Positions 18,107 through 26,344 of a DNA stretch of 64,000 nucleotides are shown one piece after another. The stretch lies in contig JBAOIR010000004.1 of assembly GCA_037045585.1 (NCBI GenBank), positions 1 through 64,000 on the forward strand. The letters run 5' to 3'. Position numbers and translations under genes: made by a program. The notes beneath the pieces are model-generated. The model was not told the DNA's origin, made no database searches, and worked only from the letters and a program-made list of their open reading frames with translations. Positions within the stretch are counted from its first letter, which is position 1; the number at the start of each line of letters is the position of its first letter. The stretch is from SSF14 sp037045585 (GTDB lineage Bacteria; Actinomycetota; Acidimicrobiia; Acidimicrobiales; Microtrichaceae).

Positions 18107-19076
18107 TCACCCGATGAGCGTCTGGGGCCCCACGACGAGGAGGGTGAACAGTGTGTACGCGACCGCGCCCACCAGGCCGAGGGCAGTCAGGCCCAGGGTC
18201 TTGGCGAGGATGTTGCCGTTGCGGGCGATCATCGCCCAGATGAGCCCCAGCACGAGCCCGACCGCGGCAGGGATGAGCGCCCGGCGGGCCACCGTGAGCA
18301 CCGCGGCCGAGCTGATGGTCGCCGGGAGCGGCGCCGCCTTCTTCACGCCCTTGGCGAGCTCCGACGGGGTCGTGCCGATCGGCTGACCCCCGGCGTCGGG
18401 GGATGTCAGGATCGTGCTGATCACCCGCCCCTCGGCGTCGAGGACGGGCGCCCCGGTCGAGTTCTCGCTGTCGAGGATGCCGGGTCGCGCAGCGGGCTGC
18501 TCCGACCGGTTCACCCACATCGAGAACTGGAGGCGGTTGGCGCCCATGAAGGCGATGTCGTTCGCCGTCACCGCTCCGGCCTCGGTCGTCACGCCGAAGG
18601 CATCGCCGGCTGGCGTTGCGAGAGCGACGGTGACCCCGACGCCCGGCGCGGGATAGCCCGTCGCGACGCGGAGCGCGACGCCCTCGAGCTCGGCGCAGCG
18701 CAGGTATGCGAGGTGGAGCGCCCGCTCGACGACGGCGGTGTAGCACGCGACCGGTTCGGCCGAGCCCGTCGTGAAGGTGACGGCCTCCCCCGGTTCGGAC
18801 GCGATGATGTCCGACGTCACGACGAGGCCGTCGGCGGCGATCCAGCCGGTGCTCGAACGTTCGCGCTCGCCGATGCGGACCACGCCGATGGACTGCTGGG
18901 CTGCGGCGAGCCGATCGGACGGCGCCGGTCGGCGCTTGTGCTGCGACCATCGGTGCGAGGGCGAGGGTCGGGATGCCGACGAGGCAGGCCGCAGCGGCGG
19001 CGGCACCGAACCGGCGGGCGATGTCGGCCGCTCTCGTCAGGGTCCGGGGACGGGCGCTGGAGCGGCGGGCGGTCAC
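18107..19076 (-). CDS. degenerate trypsin-like membrane protein, frameshifted
   Basis: About 320 residues. The first frame from GTG 19076 gives an exported N-terminus (FGAAAAAACLVGIPTLALAP, then MVAAQAP). A frame change near 18930 leads into a chymotrypsin-like domain (SIGVVRIGERERSSTGWIAADGLVVTSD). Two or three membrane helices close the protein (AALIPAAVGLVLGLIW, GLTALGLVGAVAYTLFTLLV). The usual His in the VVTNAHV position is replaced (VVTSDII) and GNSGGP is ENSTGAP, so it is probably not an active protease. GTGA overlap couples it to the upstream acetoacetate-decarboxylase-like gene. Confidence 0.65.
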
Positions 19077-19843
19077 ACCGTGATCTTATGCGTGCCCGTG
19101 GGGACGACCTGGGGGGCACCGAACGTGGCCGCCATGTGGTCGTCGAAGAGCGTGGCGAGCGACCGCTTCGGCAGCCCGAGGGTGCGCAGCTCGTCGGCCA
19201 GCGGATGGCCGTAGCCGATCTCGACGGTCGTACCGCCGGGGCGCACGGTCTGGCGCCCGAGGCTGTGGGTGGTCCACGGCGTACGACGAACGATGCCGTC
19301 GTCGTCGCAGCTGTAGGCGTTCATCGCCATCGGGCGGCGCGGGACCGGGATCGGGCCGCGGCGCATGGTGACGGTGACGACGTCCTGGCCGTCGGCGCGC
19401 AGCACGCAGGTGGCGCCCTTCGGCGTGAAGTCCACCGACAGGTCGGCGATCCACTTGGGGAACCCCCAGATCCCGCGACCGGCGGCGCACGTGAACGACT
19501 CGCTCACCGGCAACCGGTGGATGAGGGTGCTGACCTGCTTGCCGTCCTTGGGGTCGGCGTCCGCGGGAGCACCGATGTCGTCGACGACGAACGCCAGCGC
19601 CAACTCCTTGTAGCTGCCGAGGTCGTTGTCGATGTAGTCGACCAGTGCGAGCGAGGCGATCGCGAACCCACCGCGCTGGCGCGTGGCGGTGAGCCCGGTG
19701 TGTCCGATCACCTGCTGGGCGGCGGCATGGCGAACGAGGAACGTCGCCGCGGCCTGGTGGGCCGCACGCACCTCGACCGGCATCGTGACGCGCTGGTCCT
19801 CGACGAGGTAGGAGCCGTCGGCCTCCGGCGTGAGGCCGGCCAT
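19073..19843 (-). CDS. acetoacetate decarboxylase family protein
   Basis: 256-residue protein of the acetoacetate decarboxylase (ADC) fold. The segment GRGIWGFPKWIADLSVDFTP carries the lysine that forms the Schiff base in true ADCs, and YKELALAFVVDD precedes it as in the family. It could decarboxylate a beta-keto acid or act as an ADC-like hydratase/aldolase on ketone intermediates. The ATG at 19843 overlaps the stop of the upstream acyl-CoA synthetase (ATGA) and its own stop overlaps the next gene (GTGA), so three genes are coupled on the minus strand under the KstR-type site at 21497. Confidence 0.85.
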   Translation of the reverse strand: MAGLTPEADGSYLVEDQRVTMPVEVRAAHQAAATFLVRHAAAQQVIGHTGLTATRQRGGFAIASLALVDYIDNDLGSYKELALAFVVDDIGAPADADPKDGKQVSTLIHRLPVSESFTCAAGRGIWGFPKWIADLSVDFTPKGATCVLRADGQDVVTVTMRRGPIPVPRRPMAMNAYSCDDDGIVRRTPWTTHSLGRQTVRPGGTTVEIGYGHPLADELRTLGLPKRSLATLFDDHMAATFGAPQVVPTGTHKITV

Positions 19844-21486
19844 CAGGCCTCGCCCCGAGCGAGCTTCGACGCCCAGGGGTAGTCGGGCTTGCCGCTCGGT
19901 GACCGCACGATCTCGGGCACCACGTGGAGCTCGCGGGGAACCTTGTAGCCGGCCACGAACTTGCGGGCGTGGTCGGCGAGATGCTCGAGCTCGGCATCCA
20001 TGTCCTCGCGGAACTGCACGACGACGGCGACTCGCTGGCCCCATCGCTCGTCGGGAACGCCGACGACGATGCAGTCGAAGACGGCAGGGTGGTCCTTGAG
20101 CGCCTGCTCGACCTCTTCGGGGTGGATCTTCTCGCCGCCCGAGTTGATCGTGGTGGAGCCGCGTCCGAGCAGGGTGACGAGGCCGTCGTCCTCCCACCGG
20201 GCCCAGTCGCCCGACACGGCGTAGCGCTTGCCGTCGTCGGCGATGACGAACGTCTCGGCCGTCTTCTTCTCGTCGTTGAAGTAGCCGAGCGGGATGTTGC
20301 CGCCACGGCCCATCTTGCCCTGCTCGCGGCTCGTCTTCGGCATGATGCGGAGCTGCTCGTCGAGGATGACCATGTCGGGGCCAGGGGTGACGGTGGGGCC
20401 CCCGTTCTCGTTCTGGGCCTGGCCCTTGGCGACGGTGCGGATGCCGTTGAACCCGGACTCGGACGAACCGATCGAGTCCGTGATGATCAGGTTGGGGAAG
20501 TACTCGAGGAAGTGGTCCTTCACCGTGGGGCTGAAGATGGCTGCCGAGGAGCTCACGGCGATCAGCGACGACGTGTCGTACTTGTCGCTGTTGGCCTCGA
20601 GGTGCTCGATCATCGGGCGGCCCATGGCGTCGCCGGTGATGAGCGCCGCGTTGACCCGTTCCTTCTCGACGAGTTCCCACACCGCCTCGCCGCTGAACTT
20701 GGGGAGCAGCACGATCGTGTTGCCCTGGAACATCTGACCCATGGTTCCCCACTGGGCAGCGCCGTGCATCATGGGCGGGATCACCATGAAGACGAGGCCG
20801 CCACCCGATGCGGCAGCCCGTTCGGCCATCGTGAACTCGCTCGCGACCCGCTCGCCGGTGACGGCGTCGATGCCTTGCCCGAGTGCGAAGTACACGTCCT
20901 CCTGGCGCCACATCACGCCCTTGGGCATGCCGGTCGTTCCTCCGGTGTAGAGCACGTACAGGTCGTCGGGGGAGCGGTCGCCGGGCAGGCCGTCCCGGCT
21001 GCCGGACTGATCGGCCGTGGCGTCCTCGTAGGACACGGATCCGAGCGCAGCGAGGTCGGAGCTCACGTCGGTGCCGTCGTCACCGATGCCCGTGTGGACG
21101 TGCACGAACGCCTTGAGACGCGGCGCCTTGTCGCGGATCTCGGTGACGAGCGGGGCGTACTGGTCATCGAAGACGAGGCCGACGAGGTCGGCGTTGTTGA
21201 AGATGTACGCCAGTTCGTCCGACACGTACCGGAAGTTGACGTTGATCGGGATCGCCCGCAGCTTGAAACAGCCGAGCATCGTCTCGATCCACTCGTGGCA
21301 GTTCTGGGCGTAGATGCCGACGTGGTCGCCCACGCCGATGCCCTGGGCTCCGAGATGGTGGGCGATGCGGTTCGCTCGCTCGTCGAGGTCTGCGAAGGTG
21401 AGGCGCGTATCGCGGTCGACGAGGGCCACACGGTCGGGGACGGCGTCGACGACGTGCTCGAACAGATCAGCGATGTTGTAGGCCAT
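19843..21486 (-). CDS. FadD19-like acyl-CoA synthetase, copy 2
   Basis: 547-residue ANL ligase similar to FadD19/FadD17-type enzymes. Motifs: YTGGTTGMPKGVMWR, FMVIPPMMHGAAQWG, TDSIGSSESGFNG, YAVSGDWARWEDDG, GRGSTTINSGGEKIHPEEVE and SPSGKPDYPWASK with the catalytic lysine. It is related to the ligase at 13241 but not a recent duplicate. The start at ATG 21486 lies 11 bases downstream of a KstR-type operator, so expression is probably induced by sterol or fatty-acid derivatives. It heads a minus-strand operon with the ADC-like and trypsin-like genes. No frameshift. Confidence 0.88.
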   Translation of the reverse strand: MAYNIADLFEHVVDAVPDRVALVDRDTRLTFADLDERANRIAHHLGAQGIGVGDHVGIYAQNCHEWIETMLGCFKLRAIPINVNFRYVSDELAYIFNNADLVGLVFDDQYAPLVTEIRDKAPRLKAFVHVHTGIGDDGTDVSSDLAALGSVSYEDATADQSGSRDGLPGDRSPDDLYVLYTGGTTGMPKGVMWRQEDVYFALGQGIDAVTGERVASEFTMAERAAASGGGLVFMVIPPMMHGAAQWGTMGQMFQGNTIVLLPKFSGEAVWELVEKERVNAALITGDAMGRPMIEHLEANSDKYDTSSLIAVSSSAAIFSPTVKDHFLEYFPNLIITDSIGSSESGFNGIRTVAKGQAQNENGGPTVTPGPDMVILDEQLRIMPKTSREQGKMGRGGNIPLGYFNDEKKTAETFVIADDGKRYAVSGDWARWEDDGLVTLLGRGSTTINSGGEKIHPEEVEQALKDHPAVFDCIVVGVPDERWGQRVAVVVQFREDMDAELEHLADHARKFVAGYKVPRELHVVPEIVRSPSGKPDYPWASKLARGEA

Positions 21487-21496
21487 GCTCCGAATC

Positions 21497-21510
21497 TAGA
21501 ACATGTTCTC
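21497..21510. promoter_or_regulatory. KstR-type operator upstream of fadD copy 2
   Basis: TAGAACATGTTCTC contains the perfect 12-bp palindrome AGAACATGTTCT and matches the KstR motif except for the last base. It sits over the promoter, 11 bases from the start codon. Confidence 0.75.
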
Positions 21511-21547
21511 GTTCCGGTTCCCGTCGATCACGGTCGATCGGTGGCGG

Positions 21548-23094
21548 TCAGTCGATCACGGCCGCCAGTTGCACCGGATCGGTCACGACGACGTCACCGG
21601 CGCGGGGCGCCCAACCAGGCAACCGGTCGCACAAGCCGGGGCCCCGATCGGGGAGTTCGACCTCGCAGTGGGCGATCACCATCCAGTCCGGGTGGATCGT
21701 CGCGACCTCGCGCAGCTGCGCGAGGTTCAGGCGGTCCACCGGTTGGTCGGTGGACCACGATGCCCATGCGACCGGAAGGCCGATGCCGAACATCAGGACA
21801 TGGTCCTGGTCCGGCGGGCGCTCGATCGATTCGAGCAGCGCCGCCACCTCGAGTCCGCGGCGATAGTCGCGTTCTGCCTGACTTCGACCGGCAAGGGTCC
21901 ACAGCGGTCCGGCGGCGACGAGGACCACGGCCGCGACCGCGGCGACGTGGCGCCGTTGCGTCGTCGTCGACAGCGCGATCGCCTCGATCGCTCCGGCGAA
22001 GCACATCGCCATCGGGAGTTGCCACCAGTACGACCAGTAGTCGTGGTAGGTCGCGCCCTGCCAGAAGCCGACGTGGTACACGAGGCACACGCCCACGACG
22101 GTCGGGAGGTGCCGGCGTACTGCTGGAACTCTCAGTGCGGGGGGAGCGCGGCGAACATCGCGAGCAGGAGGACGACGCCGTACACGTCGGCGAGGTACTG
22201 GATCTGAGCGACGGCCGCCTCACCGACGGTGAAGGGCACGTCGGCCGCCCCCGACCGGAAGAGGAACTGGTCGGCGAGTCGGGTCAGTCCGCCGTCCGCC
22301 CACGCGATCCAGGCGAGCGTGACTGCACCGCCGATCGCCAGTCCGGTGAACACCGCTCGCCCGGACGCGGTCGAGGCTCGTTCGCCGCGACGCCCCCGGA
22401 CGAGTGCGACCGTGGCGATGATGCCGGCGAAGAAGACGGCCTCCCACCCGGCGAGGGCGCAGCCGGCCGCGGTCGCGACGATGAGCCACGACCGTTTGGG
22501 CGGCGTCGTCTCGGCAGCGACGACCTGACCGAGGAGCAGGACACCGAACGGCAGTCCGAGCATCGGGGTGTCGGGCATGGTCCCGTAGACGAAGAACATC
22601 GGTACCCCGAGCCCGGCCATCGTCCCGACCGCCGCCGCCCACGGCGAGGACACCAACAATCGGAGCAGTCGGTAGGTCGCAGCGATGAGCACCAGCGCTG
22701 CGACCACCATCGGGACCCGCAATCCCGCAGGATCGTCACCGGTGACGGAATGTCCGATACCGAGCAGCCAGTTCAGGAGCGGCGGGTGGTTGGAGTAGAC
22801 GCCGTGCCCGTTCGCGAGCCTCGAGCCGAGGTGGGAGCCGAACGGGTCGTCGACGAGCCTCCGCGCGGCGGAGCCGAACACGCCGGCGTTCTGCCCGTCG
22901 TGGCTGAAGCCGAGGGGTGCGCCGATACGTTCCCAGCTCGACGTCAACCACACACCGGCGAACAGGGCGACCGCCAGGTCGGGGAGGCGACGTGAGCCGG
23001 ATCGGTCCGGCGAGGTGGCGTTGTCGGGGCCGGGCGTTCCGCTCCTGCTGGCAGTGCGGACCGGGCGAACCGGCGGCGCGATCGTTGGGGACAT
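21548..23094 (-). CDS. GT39/GT-C-like membrane glycosyltransferase, frameshifted
   Basis: About 515-residue polytopic membrane protein. The first frame from 23094 holds a GT-C-like N-terminus (FSHDGQNAGVFGSAARRLVDD and SNHPPLLNWLLGIGH, the acidic and HPPL features of ArnT/PMT-type transferases) and about seven helices. The frame changes near 22130 (restored AALPPALRVPAVRRHLPTVV). The second frame adds VYHVGFWQGATYHDYWSYWW, more helices and an outer C-terminal domain to 21548. These enzymes use polyprenyl-phosphate sugars to modify cell-envelope molecules; donor and acceptor are unknown. Neighbours give no hint. Confidence 0.65.
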
Positions 23095-23166
23095 GTCCTC
23101 CTCGTCGGCGCGCGGGTCCGCCCTTGTGAGGGAAACGCATCACGATCCAGCTGCGGCGGCCGGGTG

Positions 23167-24915
23167 TCAGCTCGTGGCGGCCTTCTTGGTTGCTGGCGCT
23201 TTCTTGGCGGGCGCGGTCTTCTTGGCTGCTGGCGCTTTCTTGGCGGGCGCGGTCTTCTTGGCTGCTGGCGCCTTCTTGGCGGGCGCGGTCTTCTTGGCTG
23301 CTGGCGCTTTCTTGGCGGGCGCGGTCTTCTTGGCTGCTGGCGCCTTCTTGGCCGGTGCGGTGGTCGTCGCCGTCTTGCGTTGGGTCGGCACCGGGCGCGT
23401 GCTGTGTTCGGCGAGCACCGATCGTGCCGACTTCTGGACCACGCTGGGGCGACGTCGCGACGGCCCCGGCTCGGGGGCCGGCTCAGGCGCTGCTGGCGCC
23501 GGGTCGGCGGCTTCCACCCCGATGCCGGCGGCTTCCTTCAACTCGCGGAACGCCTCCTGCACGTGATCGGCCATCTCCCACACGTCGGGCACGAGGGCCG
23601 GGTCGGCCATGAACCCGAAGTCGACCGCATCGCGATAGCTGAGGACGGTGACGTTCAGGCCGGCGCCCTCCATGATCGGGCCCATCGGATACGCCGCCAC
23701 CAATTCCGCCCCGGCGAGATAGAGCGGGAACGGGGGGCCGGGCACGTTCGAGATCACGATGTTGTGGATCGGTCGGTGGTGGTCGGCCAGGCTCATCGAC
23801 GAGTACAGCCGCGATGCCATCGCGAAGGTGCGGGGCGCTGCGTACTCGCCCCAGTCGGTCAGCATGCGAGCCCCGACGGCGTTGTGTTCGGCCTTGGCGC
23901 CGACGGTCGAGTCGGCGATCGTGCGCAGGCGTTCGAGCGGGTCGTCGATGTCGGTGGCGAGCGACGTGAACATGGCCGAGACCTTGTTGCCGCCCTCGCC
24001 GACCTCCTCGTCGGAGCGGACCGACACCGGGCACACCGCCAAGAGCGGGCCGTCGGGCAGTTCGTCGTGAGCGATCAGGTAGCTGCGAAGGGCACCGGCG
24101 CACACAGCCAGGACGACGTCGTTGACCTTGACGTCGAGGGCGCGACGAACGGCCTTGAGCTCGTCGAGCGGGATGCGGGCGAAGGCGACGCTGCGCTTCG
24201 GCGAGATCGCACCGTTCCACGGGGTCCGCGGGGCCGTGAGCGGCACGGCGCCGACGGCACCGTCGGGGTTGCGACGGTTGCTGACGACATTCGACACGCT
24301 CTGCACCGTTCGCCCGACGAGTGGCACCATGTCGCGGCTGCGACGGAGCTTCGAGGCCAGGGCGTAGGTGACCAGCTCGAGATCGCTCGGCACGTGCTCG
24401 GGTTCGGCCGGCTCGGCGGGCGGCCGCTCCGGCGGGTTCGGCTCGAGGTCGTACAGCTCGGTCATGATCTCCGCGCCCGAGGCACCGTCGATCGCCGAGT
24501 GGTGGATCTTGGCGACGAACCCGATCCGGTTCTGCTTGACGCCCTCGATGACCCAGATCTCCCAGAGCGGACGGGTGCGGTCGAGGGGGATCGACGCGAT
24601 CTGAGCGGCCACCTCGGCCAGCTCGCGGCGACCACCGGGGGCCGGTACTGCGATGCGGCGGACGTGGTAGTCGACGTCGAAGTGCGGATCCTCGATCCAC
24701 ACGGGGTGGTGGAGCTGGAACGGCACCTCGACGAGTCGACGGGTGAAGGCGGGGATGCGGTGGAAGCGCCCGACGATGTGATCTCGGAACGCCTCGAACG
24801 AGTACCCGCCGGGCATCGTGGACGTGTCGTAGATGCCCGTCATCGCCACGTGCATGTGCGCGCTGGGCGTCTCCAGGTACAAGAAGGTGGCGTCGAGTCC
24901 GGACAGTCGTTGCAT
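23167..24915 (-). CDS. wax ester synthase / diacylglycerol acyltransferase (WS/DGAT) with histone-H1-like tail
   Basis: 582 residues. The first about 460 form a WS/DGAT enzyme making triacylglycerol or wax esters from acyl-CoA: MQRLSGLDATFLYLE at the start, the catalytic HHSAIDG, and the conserved PLWEIWVIEG, NDVVLAVCAGALR and NIVISNVPGP. After a Pro/Ala linker comes a tail of about 60 residues made of five 12-residue lysine/alanine/proline repeats of the type AKKTAPAKKAPA. Such tails resemble histone H1/HupB and could bind DNA or the membrane surface; they are not part of the usual enzyme. Start ATG 24915. It is divergent from an HSL-type esterase, with a 16-bp palindrome between them. Confidence 0.9.
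   Translation of the reverse strand: MQRLSGLDATFLYLETPSAHMHVAMTGIYDTSTMPGGYSFEAFRDHIVGRFHRIPAFTRRLVEVPFQLHHPVWIEDPHFDVDYHVRRIAVPAPGGRRELAEVAAQIASIPLDRTRPLWEIWVIEGVKQNRIGFVAKIHHSAIDGASGAEIMTELYDLEPNPPERPPAEPAEPEHVPSDLELVTYALASKLRRSRDMVPLVGRTVQSVSNVVSNRRNPDGAVGAVPLTAPRTPWNGAISPKRSVAFARIPLDELKAVRRALDVKVNDVVLAVCAGALRSYLIAHDELPDGPLLAVCPVSVRSDEEVGEGGNKVSAMFTSLATDIDDPLERLRTIADSTVGAKAEHNAVGARMLTDWGEYAAPRTFAMASRLYSSMSLADHHRPIHNIVISNVPGPPFPLYLAGAELVAAYPMGPIMEGAGLNVTVLSYRDAVDFGFMADPALVPDVWEMADHVQEAFRELKEAAGIGVEAADPAPAAPEPAPEPGPSRRRPSVVQKSARSVLAEHSTRPVPTQRKTATTTAPAKKAPAAKKTAPAKKAPAAKKTAPAKKAPAAKKTAPAKKAPAAKKTAPAKKAPATKKAATS
23183..23362. repeat. five 36-bp tandem repeats encoding the Lys/Ala/Pro tail
   Basis: Units begin at 23183, 23219, 23255, 23291 and 23327, each starting TTCTTGGCTGCTGGCG or a close variant. 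They are in frame with the WS/DGAT gene, so copy changes would lengthen or shorten the tail without a frameshift. Confidence 0.9.
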
Positions 24916-24983
24916 CAATCCCCCGTGGCGAAAAAGCGAGGGCCATTCTGTCGCACTTGCGATCGCGCTGCGCCCTCGATACA

Positions 24984-24999
24984 TGAGGCGATCGCCTCA
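24984..24999. promoter_or_regulatory. 16-bp perfect palindrome between divergent lipid genes
   Basis: TGAGGCGATCGCCTCA is its own reverse complement. It lies 69 bases upstream of the WS/DGAT start and 49 bases upstream of the esterase start, a good position for an operator serving both. The regulator is unknown. Confidence 0.5.
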
Positions 25000-25047
25000 C
25001 TCGCCGTCGGTGGGGCGGCAACAACGGCGGTGGGCCAAGATACGGAG

Positions 25048-26301
25048 ATGGAACCCGTGCTCCGATCTGCCGTGGGCGGCGCCCTCGCCATCGTCAACGC
25101 CCGCAAGCCCCGGATCCGCAGCCGGGTCCTCACCATTCCGTCGTTCTTCTCCGGATGGATCACGACCGAGGCGGCGGGGTTGCTGCTCCTCCGTCGGGCG
25201 GTCCACGTCGTCCGGGCGTGGCGCCTCGGGCGATACCGGACGACCCAGGGAAAGGTCGCGCTGGCGCTCGACGCCGTCACGATGGCCGGGCTGGTCGGCC
25301 TCATCCAGCAGGGTCGGCGCACCGACGAGGAGTTCGAAGCCGTGCTCGCTCCCTACCTCGACGCCGAGACCCTTGCTGCACGGCCGTCGTCGGTTCGCAA
25401 TGGTGCGATCATCCCGCTCTTCACCGGGGCGTCGACCACGAAGCGGATGCGCAACGTGGGCTATGTCGACGACGCCCGGTGGCGCAACAAGCTCGACGTC
25501 TACCAACCGAAGCGGGTCGAGGCGGCGACGCACGAGCAGGTGCCCGAGGGTGAGGCGCCGAAGGGCAGCGTCCCGCGCCCCGCCATCGTCGAGATCCACG
25601 GCGGCGGCTGGATCCTGGGCGACAAGAACCAGCAGGGGGTGCCGCTCTTGCACCACATGGTGAAGAACGGCTGGGTCGGATTCAACATCAACTACCGGCT
25701 CGCGCCGAAGGCGAAGTTCCCCGAGCAGCTGATCGACTGCAAGCGGGCCATCGCGTGGATCCGCCGCAACGCCGTCGACCTCGGGGTCGACCCCGACTTC
25801 ATCTGCGTCACCGGCGGATCCGCCGGTGGGTACCTCACGTCGATGATGGCGCTCACCGCCAACGACCCCGAGTTCCAGCCCGGCTTCGAGGACGACGACA
25901 CCACCGTGCAGGCGGCGGTGCCGTTCTACGGGGTGTACGACCTGGAGGATTCGAACCACGCCATGGCGAACGGCTTCGACGACTTCCTGAGGTATGTCGT
26001 CGTCGGGACGAAGATGGCCGACGACCTCGATCGCTACCGCCGGTTCTCCCCGTTGCACCGGGTTCACGCCGATGCTCCGCCCATGATGATCGTCCACGGC
26101 ACACCGGACACGCTCGTTCCCGTCGAGCAGGCCCGACCGTTCGCCGAGGCCATGGCGAAGACGTCGGAGCACGCCGTCGTCTACGCCGAGCTCGCCGGCG
26201 CCAACCACGCGTTCGACATCTTCCCGTCGCCGCGTTCGGTGCGCACGACCGAGTACGTCGAGCGATTCCTGTCGGGCGTCCACCTCGGTCTGATCAAATG
26301 A
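25048..26301 (+). CDS. alpha/beta hydrolase of the hormone-sensitive lipase (LipN/LipW-like) family
   Basis: 417 residues. After an about 120-residue N-terminal region with hydrophobic stretches comes the HSL catalytic domain: HGGGWILGDK (oxyanion hole), NYRLAPKAKFPEQL, GGSAGGYLTSMM (nucleophile), HGTPDTLVP (acid) and ANHAFDIFPS (histidine). Such enzymes hydrolyse short to medium acyl esters, including storage or sterol esters, matching the divergent WS/DGAT that makes such lipids. ATG 25048 follows a CGGAG site; the open frame upstream is only the antisense of the WS/DGAT gene. Confidence 0.87.
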   Translation: MEPVLRSAVGGALAIVNARKPRIRSRVLTIPSFFSGWITTEAAGLLLLRRAVHVVRAWRLGRYRTTQGKVALALDAVTMAGLVGLIQQGRRTDEEFEAVLAPYLDAETLAARPSSVRNGAIIPLFTGASTTKRMRNVGYVDDARWRNKLDVYQPKRVEAATHEQVPEGEAPKGSVPRPAIVEIHGGGWILGDKNQQGVPLLHHMVKNGWVGFNINYRLAPKAKFPEQLIDCKRAIAWIRRNAVDLGVDPDFICVTGGSAGGYLTSMMALTANDPEFQPGFEDDDTTVQAAVPFYGVYDLEDSNHAMANGFDDFLRYVVVGTKMADDLDRYRRFSPLHRVHADAPPMMIVHGTPDTLVPVEQARPFAEAMAKTSEHAVVYAELAGANHAFDIFPSPRSVRTTEYVERFLSGVHLGLIK

Positions 26302-26344
26302 GTGCGACGCAGGAGCTCCGTCACGGGTGGCGTGGGCGGGTCAA

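Noticed and set aside
19924..22995. 1023-codon open frame on the plus strand
   Set aside because: It is the antisense of a clearly coding FadD19-like ligase and membrane glycosyltransferase; composition is Arg/Gly-rich and matches no protein. GC-rich codon bias keeps the opposite frame open.
23164..25047. Upstream extension of the esterase frame with GLLGCW-type repeats
   Set aside because: These residues are only the antisense reading of the Lys/Ala/Pro repeat tail of the WS/DGAT gene; the esterase starts at ATG 25048 with a ribosome site.
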